NCBI GenBank assembly: GCA_002798275.1 | Contig: NWQR01000001.1 | Span: 651,672-715,671 of the forward strand | Source: Lysobacteraceae bacterium NML08-0793 | GTDB taxonomy: Bacteria > Pseudomonadota > Gammaproteobacteria > Xanthomonadales > Xanthomonadaceae | Length of the DNA: 64,000 nucleotides | Direction: 5' to 3' | In this document: piece after piece, positions 9,367-21,745 of the stretch | Layout: each line of letters begins with the position of its first letter | Numbering within the stretch: the stretch's first letter is position 1 | Notes under the pieces: model-generated | Seen by the model: the letters and a program-made list of their open reading frames with translations, nothing else | Database searches by the model: none | What the model was told of the DNA's origin: nothing | Position numbers and translations under genes: made by a program

Positions 9367-10304
9367 AGGGTTTGCTCCAGAATCCGCCAGCACAGCTCGT
9401 CAAATTCCACGCCGATGGCGCGCGCGGCCTTGGGCACCAGCGAAGTCGCGGTCATGCCCGGCGCGGTATTGATCTCGATCAACTGCCAGCCACGCTGTTT
9501 GTCGCGCATCACGTCCACCCGGCCATAGCCGGTGCAGCCGGCGCTTTTGAATGCCTGCAATACCAGCTGTCCAAGCGCCACTTCCTGCTCGCCCTCCAGA
9601 CCCGGCGTGGTGTAACGGGTGGTCTTGGACTGATACTTGGCCTTGTAGTCGTACCACTGGCCTTCGGGCTCGATGTGGATCGAGGGCAGCGCGATATCGC
9701 CCAATACCGGCACCGAAAACTCCTCGCCATCCACCATCTGCTCCATCAGCATCTCGCCGCCGTATTCGGCCGCGACTTGGCAGGCGAGCTCAAGATCGGC
9801 GGCCTCCAGCACCCGTGCCACGCCGACACTGGAGCCCTCACTGGAAGGCTTTAGGAACACCGGCAGTCCCAATTCGCGGGCAGCAGCACGCACATCTTGG
9901 CCAGGCGCGATGCGCAGATAGCGCGGCGTGGGCAAGCCTTCGGCCATCCACACCTGTTTGGTACGGATTTTGTCCAGCGTCAACGCTGCGCCCAACACGC
10001 CGGTGCCGGTGCAGGGGATACCAAGTGCGGCCAGCAAGCCCTGCACCACGCCGTTTTCGCCATCACCGCCGTGCAGGATGTTGAAAACGCGATCGACCTT
10101 TTCCGTCGCAATGACTTGCAGCAGCGCCTTGACCCCATCTACCGCGAACGCCTGCACGCCGCGTGATTGCAGCGCAGCCAGCACCGCTGCACCGGAGTTC
10201 AACGAAACTTCGCGCTCGCTGCTTTCTCCGCCCAGCAGCACGGCCACACGACCAAAGTCTTTCGGGTCAGCGAGCTTCAACGCGGGCAATTGCCAGTGGC
10301 TCAT
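9363..10304 (-). CDS. ddlB: D-alanine--D-alanine ligase
   Basis: Makes the D-Ala-D-Ala dipeptide that MurF adds to UDP-MurNAc-tripeptide. The 313-residue ATP-grasp protein has the N-terminal [17 protein letters not shown] motif, the glycine-rich [11 protein letters not shown] loop (about 151-161) and the C-terminal EINTAPGMT metal-binding motif. It sits between murC and ftsQ, the classic position of ddlB, with 4-bp overlaps on both sides. Confidence 0.97.
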   Translation of the reverse strand: MSHWQLPALKLADPKDFGRVAVLLGGESSEREVSLNSGAAVLAALQSRGVQAFAVDGVKALLQVIATEKVDRVFNILHGGDGENGVVQGLLAALGIPCTGTGVLGAALTLDKIRTKQVWMAEGLPTPRYLRIAPGQDVRAAARELGLPVFLKPSSEGSSVGVARVLEAADLELACQVAAEYGGEMLMEQMVDGEEFSVPVLGDIALPSIHIEPEGQWYDYKAKYQSKTTRYTTPGLEGEQEVALGQLVLQAFKSAGCTGYGRVDVMRDKQRGWQLIEINTAPGMTATSLVPKAARAIGVEFDELCWRILEQTL

Positions 10305-11755
10305 GCGGCATCTCCTGCAACTGCAAGCCCGGTTGCCGCCAAATGCTGCGAAACCGCGCCGATGTCGCCTGCGCCCATCACCAGCAGCAAGTCGCCATCG
10401 CGCAGCACGTCGGGCAATACGCCGGTCAGCTCCATAGCGCTGCCGACCACCACCGGGTCGATACGGCCACGGGTACGGATCGCGCGCGCCAGAGACTTGC
10501 CATCGGCACCGGCAATCGGTGCTTCACCGGCCGGATACACCTCGGTCAGCAGCAGCGCATCGACACTGGAAAGCACCGCGGCAAAATCATCAAACTGATC
10601 GCGGGTACGGCTGTAGCGATGCGGTTGGAATGCCACCACCAGACGACGCTCCGGCCAGCCGCCTCGGGCGGCATCGAACACCGCCGCAAGTTCGGCCGGA
10701 TGGTGGCCGTAATCATCCACCAGCATCGCGCTGCCACCACCGGGTAGCGCCAACTCGGCCAACTGATTGAAGCGGCGGCCAATACCTTTGAATTTTTCCA
10801 GCGCTGCGGCGATGGCTTCGGGCGCAATGCCCAGCTGCCAGCCGATGGCCGCAGCAGCCAGCGCGTTCTGCACATTGTGCCGACCGGGCAATGCCAGGGT
10901 CATCGGCGTTTTCGAGCCATCGGGCAGATGCAGGTCAAAGTGCATCCGCGCGCCCTGCTGGCGTACCTGCTCGGCGCGCACTTCGGCATTTTCGGCAAAG
11001 CCGTAGGTCAGCACATGGCGCGGCGTGGCGGCGGCAAGCGTGGCGACTTCCGGATCGTCAATGCACAACACCGCCAAGCCGTAAAACGGCAGGCGATGCA
11101 AAAACTCGTTAAACGCCTGCTGCACCCTGGCAAAGTCGTTGTCGTAGTTTTCCAGATGGTCTGCATCAATATTGGTCACCACGGCAATCAGCGGGTTCAG
11201 GCGCAGAAAGCTGCCATCACTCTCGTCAGCTTCGGCTACCAGCCACTGACCATCGCCAAGCTTTGCGTTGGCTCCGGCGGCCAGCAATTGTCCGCCAATC
11301 ACGAAGGTCGGGTCTTTGCCGCCTTCATGCAGCACGCTGGCCACCAGCGAAGTGGTGGTGGTTTTGCCGTGCGTCCCGGCGATGGCGATACCGCGACGGA
11401 AGCGCATCAACTCGGCCAGCATTTCGGCACGCGGCACAATCGGGATGCGCTGCGCCCGGGCTTCCATCAGCTCCGGGTTGTCGGCGCGAATCGCCGAAGA
11501 CACCACCACGCAATCGCTGCCCAGCACATTGGCAGCGCTGTGTTCGCGGTCGATGCGCGCGCCCAGCGCCTGCAATCGGCGGGTGGCTGCATTGTCGGCG
11601 CGGTCGGAGCCGGACACTTCATATCCCAAGGTGCACAGCACTTCGGCAATGCCACTCATGCCGACCCCGCCAATGCCGACAAAATGCACGCGGCGGAAGG
11701 CTTTGGCCAAATCGCCGGGGTCTTGCAGACGACGTTGATTGACAGTGCTCATCAT
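10301..11755 (-). CDS. murC: UDP-N-acetylmuramate--L-alanine ligase
   Basis: Adds L-alanine to UDP-MurNAc, the first amino-acid step of the peptidoglycan stem. The 484-residue cytosolic Mur ligase shows the N-terminal [18 protein letters not shown] nucleotide fold, the P-loop [11 protein letters not shown] and the DDYGHHP motif of the C-terminal domain. ATG codons at 11755 and 11752 are both possible; 11755 overlaps the murG stop by one base (TGATG) and is used here. The frame continues open far upstream inside murG, which is a shadow. murB is not in the cluster. Confidence 0.97.
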   Translation of the reverse strand: MMSTVNQRRLQDPGDLAKAFRRVHFVGIGGVGMSGIAEVLCTLGYEVSGSDRADNAATRRLQALGARIDREHSAANVLGSDCVVVSSAIRADNPELMEARAQRIPIVPRAEMLAELMRFRRGIAIAGTHGKTTTTSLVASVLHEGGKDPTFVIGGQLLAAGANAKLGDGQWLVAEADESDGSFLRLNPLIAVVTNIDADHLENYDNDFARVQQAFNEFLHRLPFYGLAVLCIDDPEVATLAAATPRHVLTYGFAENAEVRAEQVRQQGARMHFDLHLPDGSKTPMTLALPGRHNVQNALAAAAIGWQLGIAPEAIAAALEKFKGIGRRFNQLAELALPGGGSAMLVDDYGHHPAELAAVFDAARGGWPERRLVVAFQPHRYSRTRDQFDDFAAVLSSVDALLLTEVYPAGEAPIAGADGKSLARAIRTRGRIDPVVVGSAMELTGVLPDVLRDGDLLLVMGAGDIGAVSQHLAATGLAVAGDAA

Positions 11756-12840
11756 CACTTGGCCGCCTCCAGCACGGCTTCGGCCACTTGCGCAGCGGCA
11801 TCGGGACGGGCGAGCTGGCGAGCCGCCTGTCCGGTGGAAAGAAGCAACGCCGGCTGCTCGGCAAAATGCGCCAGATGCTGCGCCAGTTGCGCGGCCAGTC
11901 CCTCGCCCTGCTTCACCATCAAGGCGGCCTGGCGCGACACCAGATATTCGGCATTGCGGGTCTGGTGGTCGTCCACCGCCTGCGGGAACGGCACCAGAAT
12001 TGCGGCCACACCAGCAGCGCAGACTTCGGCCAGCGTCAACGCTCCGGCGCGACAAATCACCAAATCGGCCGCCTGCCAAGCCGCGGCCATATCAGCGATG
12101 AAGGCTTCCGGCTGCACCGCCACACCAGCCTCGGCATAAGCGCGACGGGTGTCCTCCAGCATTTTTTCGCCACACTGATGGCGTACCTGCCAGACATCAC
12201 CGATGCCGTTTTGCGCAAGCGTGGCCAAAGCCTTCGGCACGGCTTCGTTCAGGGCGCGCGCGCCCTGACTGCCACCAATTACCAGCAGCTTCAGCGGTGC
12301 CACAGGTATCTGACTGCGCTGCGGCAGGACGGCGATTTCCTCACGCACCGGATTGCCGACCACATATTCGCCGACAAAGGTATCGGGAAAGCCGGTCATC
12401 ACCCGGTCGGCCAAGCGTGAAAGTACCCGGTTGGTCATGCCCGCCGCACGGTTTTGCTCGTGTACCAACAGCGGCACGCCCAGCAGTTTTGCCGCAAGCC
12501 CACCCGGCCCTGCGGCATAGCCGCCAAAGCTCACCACCGCGCATGGCTGCTGCGCTTTCAGAACGGCGCGTGCGGCCTTGACCGCCGCGAACAGCTTGAA
12601 CGGCAGTCCGAGCAATTTGCCCAGCCCCTTGCCGCGCACCCCGCTGACGGCGATGGTGTCCATCGGAATGTCATGCGGCGGTACCAGCCGGGTTTCCATA
12701 CCGCCATCGGCACCCAGCCAGCGCACCGGCACGCCGCGCTCGCGCAGCGCACGCGCCACCGCGATGCCGGGAAAAATATGCCCGCCAGTACCGCCTGCCA
12801 GAATCATCACCGGCCTGTGCTGATGTGGGTGCATGCTCAT
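11755..12840 (-). CDS. murG: UDP-GlcNAc:lipid I N-acetylglucosaminyltransferase MurG
   Basis: Converts lipid I to lipid II on the cytoplasmic face of the membrane. The 361-residue GT-B enzyme has the N-terminal glycine-rich loop [12 protein letters not shown] (about 14-25), a second G-loop [13 protein letters not shown] and the C-terminal RAGALTLAE sugar-nucleotide motif. Its start overlaps the ftsW stop as ATGA. Confidence 0.98.
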   Translation of the reverse strand: MSMHPHQHRPVMILAGGTGGHIFPGIAVARALRERGVPVRWLGADGGMETRLVPPHDIPMDTIAVSGVRGKGLGKLLGLPFKLFAAVKAARAVLKAQQPCAVVSFGGYAAGPGGLAAKLLGVPLLVHEQNRAAGMTNRVLSRLADRVMTGFPDTFVGEYVVGNPVREEIAVLPQRSQIPVAPLKLLVIGGSQGARALNEAVPKALATLAQNGIGDVWQVRHQCGEKMLEDTRRAYAEAGVAVQPEAFIADMAAAWQAADLVICRAGALTLAEVCAAGVAAILVPFPQAVDDHQTRNAEYLVSRQAALMVKQGEGLAAQLAQHLAHFAEQPALLLSTGQAARQLARPDAAAQVAEAVLEAAK

Positions 12841-14276
12841 TGTCCCGACAGGCCTCCGAATGAGGGCTCGATGCGCTGGCGCGGACTCTCACGCCGCGCG
12901 CCATTCGAGCGCGACCGCATCCACTCGCCCATGCGCTGCAACAGCGGCGCCGAGCGCACACGTCCGGGCTTGGCGGTGCGGTTTTCCACGGCATGCTTGC
13001 GCACCTCGCCCGACACCGACGCCGGGCTGGCCGACACCAGCGCCTCCGGTACGGCGACGGCCGCTTGGCTTTGCAACGCCATTTCCCGACGCAATGCCAC
13101 CTGACGCTTGGCGCGCTCCAGCTCCCAAGACACCCGCAGCAGCAAGCCCAATGCGGTAAACGTCACCAGAATGCTGGAGCCGCCAAAGGAAATCAGCGGC
13201 AGGGTCAACCCCTTGGTGGGCAGGATGCCAAGATTCACCCCGATGGAAATGAACGCCTGCATGGCAATCCACAGGGCGATGCCAAAACACAGATAGCCAG
13301 AAAAATTGCGGCGCATTTCCACGCATTGCAATCCCAGCCACAGCGCACGTCCAATCAGCAGCGCATACAGGCTGACCACCAGACAGACGCCGACAAAGCC
13401 CAGTTCTTCGGCCAGCACCGCCATGATGAAGTCGGTATAGGCTTCGGGCAGATAGTTGAGCTTTTGTACCGAGCCACCAAGACCCACGCCCCAGAACTCG
13501 CCACGCCCCACCGCCATCAGCGCATTGGTGAGCTGATAGCCATCACCGAACGGATCCTGCCAAGGATCTCTGAACGAAATCAGGCGCTGCATACGATAAG
13601 GCTCCAGCAGGATGAACAGGCCGAGCAGGGGCAGCAACAACACCGCTGGCATAATCATCCGCGGCATGTTCACCCCACCCAGAACCAGCATCCCGGCGGT
13701 AATCGCCAGCACCAATGCGGTGGTGCCGAAATCCTTGTGAATCAGCAGCAAAAGCAGCGACAACGATAGCGACACGGTGAATGCCTTCAGCATCGACAGC
13801 CACGAGCCTTTGACCTCATCGGAGAACCGCGCCAAATAGCTGGCCAGCCAGACAATCATGATGAGCTTGATGGCTTCTGCCGGCTGGAAACCAATCGGCC
13901 CCAGATTCACCCAGCGACGCGCGCCTTTCACGGTATGCCCAAGCCCCGGCACCAATACCAGCAGCAGCAGCAGCGCACCGATAATCGGCAGCCATTTGCC
14001 GTATTGCTCTAGTTGGCGGATATCGCTGCGATACATCAACAGCAGCATCAGCAGCACGCCGACCACCACATAGGCAACGTGGCGATAGAAGTAATACAGC
14101 GGCGCGAGATTACGGCTTTCGGCTACCGCCAAAGAACTGGATGCGACCATCACCAGACCGACCGAAACCAGCGCGAACACGCACAGCAGCAGCCAGCCGT
14201 CAAAGCGACCGACAATCGCATCCAGACGAATCGCCTGGCGCTCTGCGTTGATGCTGCTCTGATAACGTCCGTCCAT
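12837..14276 (-). CDS. ftsW: Septal peptidoglycan polymerase FtsW
   Basis: A SEDS-family glycosyltransferase that polymerises lipid II at the septum with FtsI. The 479-residue protein has about ten membrane segments and the SEDS signature near the C-terminal part (GLTLPLISFGGSS). It carries a basic cytosolic tail of about 80 residues after the last membrane segment, longer than in E. coli FtsW. The neighbouring ftsI and murG confirm the assignment over RodA. The start overlaps the mraY stop by one base. Confidence 0.97.
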   Translation of the reverse strand: MDGRYQSSINAERQAIRLDAIVGRFDGWLLLCVFALVSVGLVMVASSSLAVAESRNLAPLYYFYRHVAYVVVGVLLMLLLMYRSDIRQLEQYGKWLPIIGALLLLLVLVPGLGHTVKGARRWVNLGPIGFQPAEAIKLIMIVWLASYLARFSDEVKGSWLSMLKAFTVSLSLSLLLLLIHKDFGTTALVLAITAGMLVLGGVNMPRMIMPAVLLLPLLGLFILLEPYRMQRLISFRDPWQDPFGDGYQLTNALMAVGRGEFWGVGLGGSVQKLNYLPEAYTDFIMAVLAEELGFVGVCLVVSLYALLIGRALWLGLQCVEMRRNFSGYLCFGIALWIAMQAFISIGVNLGILPTKGLTLPLISFGGSSILVTFTALGLLLRVSWELERAKRQVALRREMALQSQAAVAVPEALVSASPASVSGEVRKHAVENRTAKPGRVRSAPLLQRMGEWMRSRSNGARRESPRQRIEPSFGGLSGQ

Positions 14277-15364
14277 CAGCGCACCTTCAGCGTCGCAAGG
14301 CCGATCAGCACCAGCACCACGGCGATAATCCAGAAGCGCACGATGACCCGCGGCTCGGGCCAGCCTTTCAGCTCGAAATGGTGATGAATCGGCGCCATGC
14401 GGAATACCCGCTTGCCGGTGAGCTTGAAGCTCGCCACCTGAATCATCACCGAGAGCGTTTCAATCACGAACAGCCCGCCCATGATGACCAGCACCAGCTC
14501 CTGGCGGACAATCACCGCCAGCGTGCCCAGCACCGCACCAAGCGCCAGTGCGCCGATATCGCCCATGAACACCATCGCCGGATAAGTGTTGAACCACAGA
14601 AAACCCAGCCCCGCCCCGGCAATCGCCGCACAAATGATGAGCAGTTCGCCCGCCCCCGGCACCGCCGGGATTTGCAGATAGCGGGCAAACTCGGCATGGC
14701 CGGAGGCGTAGGCAAATACACCCAGCGCGCAGGCCACCATCACCGTCGGCATGATCGCAAGCCCGTCCAGACCGTCGGTGAGATTGACCGCATTGGAAAA
14801 ACCCACGATCCAAAAATAAGCAATCGCCACAAAGCTGATACTGGCCAGCGGCAAGGCCACTGACTTGAACAGCGGCACATAAAACGTGGTCGCTGTCGGC
14901 ACATCGGCATACAGATACAGATACAGCGCCGCGCCCAGCCCCAGCACCGATTGCAGTGCGTACTTGGTGCGCGAGCGCATCCCGTTGGGATCGCGCTTGA
15001 CGATTTTGATCCAGTCATCCCACCAGCCGATGGCGCCAAAACCCACCATCACCGCCAGCACCACCCAGACATATTTGTTGCGCAAATCCGCCCACAACAG
15101 CACCGCAGCCAGAATGCTGATCAGAATCAGCGCCCCGCCCATGGTTGGCGTACCGGCCTTGGAAAAATGCGATTGCGGCCCGTCGGTACGAATCGGCTGA
15201 CCACCGGACTTGAGCGATGCCAGATAGCGAATCACCGCAGGGCCCCACCACAGCGACAGGCCGAGCGCGGTCAGCGCCGAAAGAATGGCGCGGAAGGTGA
15301 GATAACCAAACAAGCCAAAATGGCTCTGCAACTGCTCAAGCCAACGGGTCAATTCAAGCAGCAT
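14276..15364 (-). CDS. mraY: Phospho-N-acetylmuramoyl-pentapeptide transferase
   Basis: Transfers phospho-MurNAc-pentapeptide to undecaprenyl phosphate, giving lipid I. The 362-residue membrane enzyme has about ten membrane segments, an aspartate-rich loop after GTPTMGG (about 72-78), the [10 protein letters not shown] motif (about 193-202) and the C-terminal [12 protein letters not shown] motif. It overlaps the murF end by 11 bases. Confidence 0.98.
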   Translation of the reverse strand: MLLELTRWLEQLQSHFGLFGYLTFRAILSALTALGLSLWWGPAVIRYLASLKSGGQPIRTDGPQSHFSKAGTPTMGGALILISILAAVLLWADLRNKYVWVVLAVMVGFGAIGWWDDWIKIVKRDPNGMRSRTKYALQSVLGLGAALYLYLYADVPTATTFYVPLFKSVALPLASISFVAIAYFWIVGFSNAVNLTDGLDGLAIMPTVMVACALGVFAYASGHAEFARYLQIPAVPGAGELLIICAAIAGAGLGFLWFNTYPAMVFMGDIGALALGAVLGTLAVIVRQELVLVIMGGLFVIETLSVMIQVASFKLTGKRVFRMAPIHHHFELKGWPEPRVIVRFWIIAVVLVLIGLATLKVR

Positions 15365-16718
15365 CGGTTTTTTCTCCTTGCAGCAACGTGACGACGCGAT
15401 CCATCGCGCTGCCGCGCGAACCTTTCACCAATACCCGCACATCGGCCTGCAAATCGTTTTGCAAGGCCGCGGCCAGTGCTTCGTGGCTTGCAAACAGCCG
15501 GGCATTCTCGCCAAACGCCGCGACCGCTTGTGCGCTCAATTCACCCAGCGCGTACAGCCGTTTGATGCCGGCCGCACGCGCGCGCTGACCAGCTTCGGCA
15601 TGCAGACGGGACGCATCGGCACCCAGCTCACGCATGTCGCCAAGCACCAGCCAGGCCTCGTTGCCGGAAGCGGCCAGCGTGTCGATGGCCGCCCCCAGCG
15701 AGCCGGGATTGGCGTTATAGCTGTCATCGATCAGCCAGGCACCACCAGCCAGACGCTGCGCGGCCAGCCGTCCGGCAACCGGGCGTGCAGACTCAAGCCC
15801 AGCCTTGACATGCGCCAGCGAAACCCCAGCAGCCAGCGCCATGCTGGCGGCAGCCAGTGCATTGCCGATGTTGTGGCGACCGGCCAAGGCCAGTGTGATA
15901 TCCACTTCGCCCTGCGGACAAACCAGACGGAAGCGACTGCCATCGGTGCTGCTTTGGATGTTGTCCGCACGCACATCGGCGCTGGCCTCAAGACCAAAGC
16001 GCAACACTTTGTGATTGCCCGCACGGGCGACAAAGTATTCGGCAAAGGCATCATCGGCATTGATGATCGCCGTGCCGCCTGCGCGCAAATCGTCGTACAC
16101 CGCTGCCTTGGTATCGGCAATCCCCAGCAGGCTGCCCATGCGCTCAAGATGCGCCGGGGCGATATTGTTGACCAGCGCCACATCCGGCGCGGCTACGGCA
16201 GTCAACCAAGCGATATCGCCCGGCTGCCCGGCACCCATTTCATACACCGCGTACTGGCTGTCCTCCGGCGTGCCAATCACAGTCAACGGCAAGCCTATTT
16301 CGTTATTCAAATTGCCCGGTGTGGCATGAGTGCGGCCGACCTGTTGCAAAATCGCCGCAAGCAGCGTTTTGACACTGGTTTTGCCATTGCTGCCGGTGAT
16401 GGCAAAGGCTTTCAGATGGCGGGCGCGATGCAGGCCACGGGCGATGTCGGCCAGCGCCGTCTGCGTGTTGTCCACCACGATTTGCGGCAGGTCGATAGCC
16501 AGCTCACGGCTGACCAACGCCGCGCGCGCGCCTTCGAGCATGGCCTTTTCCACATGGTCATGACCGTCGAAGTTCTCGCCCTTCAGCGCCACGAACAACA
16601 CTTGCCCCTGCGGCAGCTTGCGGCTGTCGGTAGCGATGGCCTGCACTTCCAGCGTCGCATCACCCAATACCCGCCCATGGGCAAGTTCTGCGATTTGCGC
16701 GAGCGTCATCGGTTTCAT
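15354..16718 (-). CDS. murF: UDP-MurNAc-tripeptide--D-Ala-D-Ala ligase
   Basis: Completes the UDP-MurNAc-pentapeptide by adding the dipeptide made by Ddl. The 454-residue Mur ligase has the P-loop [13 protein letters not shown] (about 109-121), the GAGQPGDI motif and the [10 protein letters not shown] motif of the C-terminal domain. It starts with an ATGA overlap on murE. Confidence 0.97.
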   Translation of the reverse strand: MKPMTLAQIAELAHGRVLGDATLEVQAIATDSRKLPQGQVLFVALKGENFDGHDHVEKAMLEGARAALVSRELAIDLPQIVVDNTQTALADIARGLHRARHLKAFAITGSNGKTSVKTLLAAILQQVGRTHATPGNLNNEIGLPLTVIGTPEDSQYAVYEMGAGQPGDIAWLTAVAAPDVALVNNIAPAHLERMGSLLGIADTKAAVYDDLRAGGTAIINADDAFAEYFVARAGNHKVLRFGLEASADVRADNIQSSTDGSRFRLVCPQGEVDITLALAGRHNIGNALAAASMALAAGVSLAHVKAGLESARPVAGRLAAQRLAGGAWLIDDSYNANPGSLGAAIDTLAASGNEAWLVLGDMRELGADASRLHAEAGQRARAAGIKRLYALGELSAQAVAAFGENARLFASHEALAAALQNDLQADVRVLVKGSRGSAMDRVVTLLQGEKTDAA

Positions 16719-18187
16719 CCGCGCGCCTCCAGCGCTGCACGCGCCACCGCCAAATCATCAAAATCATGCTTCACGCCACAGATGTCCTGATAGGTTTCGT
16801 GCCCCTTGCCTGCAATCAGCACGATGTCATCGGCTCCGGCATCGGCAACAGCCCGGCCAATCGCCTGGCGGCGGTCGCGCTCGACCTGCACGTTTTGCAT
16901 GGATTCAAAGCCCGCCAGAATATCGGCGACGATGCCATCTCCATCCTCGCCACGCGGGTTGTCGTCGGTTACATAAACCTGCTCCGACAGGCGCTCGGCA
17001 ATCGCGGCCATTTGCGGACGCTTGCCACGGTCGCGCTCGCCACCGCAGCCAAATACGCAAATCAGCCGCCCCTGCAGATGCGCACGCAAGGATTGCAGCG
17101 CCTGCTCCAACGGATCGGGCTTATGCGAATAGTCCACCACCACCAGTGGCAGACGTCCATCGCCGCCCAGCCGGTTCATACGCCCGGCCACCGGCGCAAG
17201 CCGCGGCAGGATGGCGAGAATCTCCTCGAACGCATGCCCTCTGGTATGCAGTACGGCCGCCACCGAGAGCAAGTTGTCGATATTGAAACGGCCAAGCAGC
17301 GGTGATTGCACCCCGGCTGTCTGCGTGCCAATCCGCAAATCAAAGCGAATGCCGCGCGCGTTCAGCTCGATGCCGCTTGCCGCCACTTCGGCCGTGGCGG
17401 CATTGCCGGCGGAAATACCGATGCCACGCACCGTCGTCGGCAGCGCAGCCAACAGTTGCGCGCCATACGCATCGTCGATATTGATGACTGCCGCCTGCAA
17501 GCCCTGGCGCTGGAACAGCCGTGCCTTGGCCGCGCCGTAAGCGGCCATGTCGCCGTGATAATCCAGATGATCTCGGGTGAGATTGGTGAATACGGCGATG
17601 TCGTAATGCACCCCGTCCACACGCCCCTGATCGAGCGCGTGCGAGCTGACTTCCATCGCCACCACACGAGCACCGGCATCACGCAAATCGGCCAGCATTT
17701 GGTGCATTGGCAGCACCAATGGCGTGGTGAAGCCGGTCGCCACCTCTTGACCATGCAGCCCCACGCCCAGCGTGCCAATGGTGCCGCAGCGCTCGCCCAG
17801 AAGCTCGAAGGCCTGCGCCAGCATCTGTACGGTGGATGTTTTGCCGCTGGTGCCAGTTACGCCCACCATCGTCAGCGCATGCGAAGGCGCGCCATGAAAG
17901 GCGTTGCCCATCTGCCCCAAGCGTGCCCGCAAACCGGGCACGGCGATGGCATCGGCAGGCGCTGGCAAATCCGCAGGCGCAGGCGGCTCGAACAACACCG
18001 CTGCCGCGCCACGGGCGCGCGCCTGCTGGACAAACCCAAGCCCATGCGCACCGAAACCGGCAATGGCGACAAAGGCATCGCCCGGCTGCACCTCGCGGCT
18101 GTCCATCACCAGCCCGGTTACGGCAAGATCGGTCGGGATACCGGCCACATCCGGCAACAAATCCGCCAGCAACATCTTCTGCTTCAT
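16715..18187 (-). CDS. murE: UDP-MurNAc-L-Ala-D-Glu--meso-diaminopimelate ligase
   Basis: Adds the third stem amino acid. The 490-residue Mur ligase has the P-loop [13 protein letters not shown] (about 108-120) and the DDNPRGED motif near residue 406; DNPR is the hallmark of meso-diaminopimelate specificity, as opposed to lysine. This indicates a Gram-negative-type (A1-gamma) peptidoglycan. The start overlaps the ftsI stop by 4 bp. Confidence 0.97.
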   Translation of the reverse strand: MKQKMLLADLLPDVAGIPTDLAVTGLVMDSREVQPGDAFVAIAGFGAHGLGFVQQARARGAAAVLFEPPAPADLPAPADAIAVPGLRARLGQMGNAFHGAPSHALTMVGVTGTSGKTSTVQMLAQAFELLGERCGTIGTLGVGLHGQEVATGFTTPLVLPMHQMLADLRDAGARVVAMEVSSHALDQGRVDGVHYDIAVFTNLTRDHLDYHGDMAAYGAAKARLFQRQGLQAAVINIDDAYGAQLLAALPTTVRGIGISAGNAATAEVAASGIELNARGIRFDLRIGTQTAGVQSPLLGRFNIDNLLSVAAVLHTRGHAFEEILAILPRLAPVAGRMNRLGGDGRLPLVVVDYSHKPDPLEQALQSLRAHLQGRLICVFGCGGERDRGKRPQMAAIAERLSEQVYVTDDNPRGEDGDGIVADILAGFESMQNVQVERDRRQAIGRAVADAGADDIVLIAGKGHETYQDICGVKHDFDDLAVARAALEARG

Positions 18188-20010
18188 GGCCGGCTCTCCA
18201 AAGGTTCGGGCAAGGGGGCAGGCAGCGCCGTCGCTGCCCTGGCATCGGCTACCGCAGTCGCCGGTGCCGTTCTTGCCGGGCTGGCCTTTTGCTGGGCGGC
18301 AATCCAGCTTTCGATATCGTCCGGCGGCACATCCATCAGTCGCAATGTGCCTTCCATCACGTTGCGAAACACCGGCGCCGAAACCAAACCGCCGTAATAG
18401 CCCTTGCTAGGATCGGGATCATCCACTGCCACCACCATCGCGTAGCGCGGATTTTCCACCGGCACAAGACCGGCAAAATACGCCACATAGCGGCGCGAAT
18501 ACCCGCCGCCACTGGCCTTGCGCGCGGTGCCGGTCTTGCCGGCCACGTGATAGCCCAGAATTGCCGCTTGAGTGGCAGTGCCGCCCGGCTCGGTCACGGT
18601 CTGCATCATCCGCACCACCGTACGGGCGATTTCCGGGTCAAGCACTTGGCGATGCTCGTTTTGCTGTCCCTTGATGAAGGTCGGCCGAATCGCCACGCCA
18701 TCATTGCCGAGCGTGGCATAGGCATGCACGATTTGCATCGGCGTAACATTCAGCGCATAGCCATAGGACATGGTCTGCTTGCTGGTGCCATCCCAGCGCG
18801 CTGGCTCGCGCAGCAATCCGGCAGCCTCACCGGGAAAGCCAATGCCGGTGCGCTGCCCATAGCCGAACTTGTGCAGAAAATCGTAAAACTGCTGATTGCT
18901 AAGCCGCCGTGCAATCAGCGCCATGCCGACGTTCGAGCTTTTCTGGATAAGCCCGGTCGTCGTCAAGGTACCGTAATTGCGGGTATCGCTGGTGCGATAA
19001 CCGCCGTTGGCAATCCAGCCGGGGCTGGTATTGAAAGTGGAATTGGCGCCAATCACGCCAGCTTCAAGCCCCGCCGCCACGGTCAGCGGTTTGATGGTGG
19101 AGCCAGGCTCCAGCAAGTCGGTCAGGGCACGATTGCGATGCGCCTCGCGGCTGGCAGTGCCGACATTGTTCGGATTAAACGAGGGCAAATTGGCCATCGC
19201 CAGCACTTCGCCATTACGCACGTCCAGCACCACTGCCGAGCCACTGACCGCTCCGCTTTTTTCGATCATCGCCTTCAGTTCGCGATAGGTCAGATACTGG
19301 ATACGCCGATCCAGCGTCAGCGTTACGTCCTTGCCCGGCTCAGCTGCACGCAACAGATCCACATGCTCGACGAAACGGCCACGGTTATCACGAATCACGC
19401 GCTTCAGACCCGGCTTGCCACGCAGCCAGTCATCCAGCGCCAGCTCCACGCCCTCCTGGCCTTGGTCGTCGATATTGGTAAAGCCAAGCACATGCGCAAA
19501 CGCCTCACCCTGCGGATAGAAGCGACGGAACTCGCGCTGGGAATACACCCCCGGCACACCCAGCGCCCGTACCCGTTCGGCCAGCGCCGGATTGGCACGC
19601 CGCTTCACCCACAAAAACTCCTTGTCCGCACGCTCGGCGATATTGCGCGCCAGCGAATCCGGATTGACCTCCAGCACTTCGGCCAGACGACGGATGCCCT
19701 GCGGGTTTTTCGACAAGTCCTGCGGATTCACCCAGATCGATTCCACCGGGGTTGAAACGGCCAGCGGCTCGCCGTTGCGGTCGGTAATCATGCCGCGAAC
19801 CGCTGCAATCTCCACATCGCGCTGGAAACGCTCATCCCCCTGCGCCTGATAAAACTCGTTGTCCACCAACTGCAACCAGGCCGCACGCGCCACCAAGGTA
19901 AACCCTGCGGCGATCAATACACCGCCAACCAGCAGCACACGCATACGCACATTGAAGCCGCCCGCATGACGGGTCGCAGCTGCCGGACGACGGGCACGAC
20001 GATGGTTCAT
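18184..20010 (-). CDS. ftsI: Septal transpeptidase FtsI (PBP3)
   Basis: A class B penicillin-binding protein that crosslinks septal peptidoglycan. The 608-residue protein has a short basic N-terminus, one membrane anchor (about 24-46), a pedestal domain and a transpeptidase domain with the three catalytic motifs: GSTIKP (SxxK), KSSN and KTGT. An Ala- and Pro-rich tail of about 40 residues follows the catalytic domain. It lies between ftsL and murE, and overlaps both. Confidence 0.98.
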   Translation of the reverse strand: MNHRRARRPAAATRHAGGFNVRMRVLLVGGVLIAAGFTLVARAAWLQLVDNEFYQAQGDERFQRDVEIAAVRGMITDRNGEPLAVSTPVESIWVNPQDLSKNPQGIRRLAEVLEVNPDSLARNIAERADKEFLWVKRRANPALAERVRALGVPGVYSQREFRRFYPQGEAFAHVLGFTNIDDQGQEGVELALDDWLRGKPGLKRVIRDNRGRFVEHVDLLRAAEPGKDVTLTLDRRIQYLTYRELKAMIEKSGAVSGSAVVLDVRNGEVLAMANLPSFNPNNVGTASREAHRNRALTDLLEPGSTIKPLTVAAGLEAGVIGANSTFNTSPGWIANGGYRTSDTRNYGTLTTTGLIQKSSNVGMALIARRLSNQQFYDFLHKFGYGQRTGIGFPGEAAGLLREPARWDGTSKQTMSYGYALNVTPMQIVHAYATLGNDGVAIRPTFIKGQQNEHRQVLDPEIARTVVRMMQTVTEPGGTATQAAILGYHVAGKTGTARKASGGGYSRRYVAYFAGLVPVENPRYAMVVAVDDPDPSKGYYGGLVSAPVFRNVMEGTLRLMDVPPDDIESWIAAQQKASPARTAPATAVADARAATALPAPLPEPLESRP

Positions 20011-20270
20011 GGCCGCACCACCACGATTTCATGCGCCTGTGGCGCCAGCATGCCAAGGCGCTCACGCGCCACCCGATCAATCAACGTGCTTTCGGCATAA
20101 GTGGCTTGTTCAAGCTGCAATTGCTTGAACTCAAGCTCCAGCTCATCGCGCACCTTTTCCAGCTTGACCAGCTCGACAAACAGCAGCCGATGCCGATGGC
20201 GCAACAGCGCCTCGCCCACCGCCGTGGCGATACAAGCAACCAGCAGCAAAACCAGCAAAAGACGCATCAT
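20007..20270 (-). CDS. ftsL: Cell division protein FtsL
   Basis: A small bitopic protein of the FtsQLB complex that activates FtsW-FtsI. The 87 residues comprise one N-terminal membrane segment (about 3-21) followed by a predicted coiled coil rich in Leu and Glu (about 25-60) and a short C-terminal periplasmic tail. Sequence similarity in the family is low; the position between rsmH and ftsI plus this topology decide the call. The start overlaps the rsmH stop as ATGA. Confidence 0.92.
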   Translation of the reverse strand: MMRLLLVLLLVACIATAVGEALLRHRHRLLFVELVKLEKVRDELELEFKQLQLEQATYAESTLIDRVARERLGMLAPQAHEIVVVRP

Positions 20271-21214
20271 GCCTGCGCCTCCCCGAGCTTTTCGGCCACC
20301 CGCAGCACGGCGCTGCGCGCACGCGGATTGGCGCGATTTTCTTCATCATCGGCCTTGATGGCCGCGCCCACCAGCTTCAGGCTGGGCGTGAATGTCTGCA
20401 TTTGCGGACGTCGCCGATCGCCCGGCGGCGCTTTCGCCTTGCCTGCCATGAACTGCTTGACGATGCGATCTTCCAGCGAATGAAAGCTGATCACGGCAAG
20501 CCGCCCATTCGGCCGCAGCGCATCATGCGCGGCGGCAAGACCGGTTTCCAGATCCTGCAATTCCCGATTGACATGGATGCGAATGGCCTGAAAGCTGCGC
20601 GTGGCCGGATGGCTGCTGTCTTTACCGCGCGGCACTTGGGCGGCGATGACCTCGGCCAGATCCAGCGTGCGCAGAAACGGTTTTTGCGCACGCCGCGCAA
20701 CGATGGCACGGGCAATGCGGCGGCTCATGCGCTCTTCGCCATAGCGCCACAGCACCTCGGCGATTTCGTGTTCACTCGCATCTGCCAGCCATTCGGCAGC
20801 GCTTTGACCCGCATGTTGATTCATGCGCATGTCCAGCGGGCCGTCTTTGTTGAAGGAAAACCCGCGCTCAGCCACATCCAACTGCGGCGAGGACACGCCA
20901 AGGTCGAACAGCACGCCATCAAGACCTTCGGCAGTCGCCGACCACTGCCCCAGTTCGGCAAAGCTGCCGTGATGGATAAGCACCCGAGAATCATCGGCAA
21001 AACGTGTCTTGGCCGCTTCAATCGCGGTCATGTCCTTGTCCATCAGCAGCAATTTGCCACCAGCGCCCAGTTGCGCCAGCACCCCGGCAGCATGACCGCC
21101 CCGACCGAAAGTGCCGTCCAGATACACGCCATCGGCTTTGATGGCCAAACCCGCCAGCACCGGCTGATACAACACCGGCACATGGGCGGACAATTTGTTG
21201 TCCGCCGCGCCCAT
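20267..21214 (-). CDS. rsmH: 16S rRNA (cytosine-1402-N4) methyltransferase
   Basis: Methylates N4 of C1402 in the ribosomal P site. The 315-residue SAM-dependent enzyme shows the N-terminal HVPVLYQ motif, [10 protein letters not shown] near residue 35, [11 protein letters not shown] near 106 and [14 protein letters not shown] near 232, all diagnostic. The ATG at 21214 overlaps the mraZ stop by one base; a GTG one codon upstream is the alternative. RsmI, which methylates the ribose of the same C1402, is encoded about 1.3 kb away. Confidence 0.97.
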   Translation of the reverse strand: MGAADNKLSAHVPVLYQPVLAGLAIKADGVYLDGTFGRGGHAAGVLAQLGAGGKLLLMDKDMTAIEAAKTRFADDSRVLIHHGSFAELGQWSATAEGLDGVLFDLGVSSPQLDVAERGFSFNKDGPLDMRMNQHAGQSAAEWLADASEHEIAEVLWRYGEERMSRRIARAIVARRAQKPFLRTLDLAEVIAAQVPRGKDSSHPATRSFQAIRIHVNRELQDLETGLAAAHDALRPNGRLAVISFHSLEDRIVKQFMAGKAKAPPGDRRRPQMQTFTPSLKLVGAAIKADDEENRANPRARSAVLRVAEKLGEAQA

Positions 21215-21663
21215 CACAACTCCAACCCCAGCAATTCTTCGCTGTCCATATCCTCATCGGACAGCGTCTGGTTGATTTGCGCGGCATGCGCTTCCACGCT
21301 CCACAGCTCGAATTTTTCGCCCATGCCGACCAGCACTGCGCGGCGGTCAATCCCCACGGCACTGCGATGGCTGGCCGGAATACTGATGCGCGCACTGCCA
21401 TCGAGCGCTTGGAGGCTGGCCGAGCCGACCAGCTTCAATTGCAATTGACGGGAAGATTTCTTCGCCCGCGGCAAAGCATTCACCTGGTCGCGCAGTTTTT
21501 CCCAAGCATCCTGCGGATAGATGTATAGCGACCCGGCCTCAAACGGGTTGTAAGTCACCACCAAACGCCCACCACATACCGCACCGACCTGCTCACGGAA
21601 GCAAGTCGGAATGGTCAGACGGCCTTTATCGTCTAGGGTTATGGCGGTTTCACCCTGGAACAT
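21214..21663 (-). CDS. mraZ: Transcriptional regulator MraZ
   Basis: An AbrB-like DNA-binding protein that represses the dcw cluster, including its own gene. The 149 residues hold two tandem SpoVT/AbrB-like repeats with the DDKGRLTIP (about 11-19) and [13 protein letters not shown] (about 88-100) motifs. It is the first gene of the cluster, 48 bp downstream of four GTGG boxes, which fits autorepression. Confidence 0.97.
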   Translation of the reverse strand: MFQGETAITLDDKGRLTIPTCFREQVGAVCGGRLVVTYNPFEAGSLYIYPQDAWEKLRDQVNALPRAKKSSRQLQLKLVGSASLQALDGSARISIPASHRSAVGIDRRAVLVGMGEKFELWSVEAHAAQINQTLSDEDMDSEELLGLEL

Positions 21664-21711
21664 GGGCGTGGCAAAAGCTCCGGATTTCGGGGGACTTGGA
21701 TGAGCAAAATA

Positions 21712-21745
21712 CCACTAGATTCCACTTCATCCCACTTTTTTCCAC
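21712..21745 (-). promoter_or_regulatory. MraZ-binding repeats upstream of mraZ
   Basis: Four GTGG elements on the minus strand (CCAC at 21712, 21722, 21732 and 21742 on the plus strand) are spaced exactly 10 bp apart, one helical turn. Direct repeats of TGGG/GTGG at 10-bp spacing are the known MraZ operator. They begin at the -10 element and cover the predicted transcription start, so bound MraZ would block initiation. Confidence 0.88.
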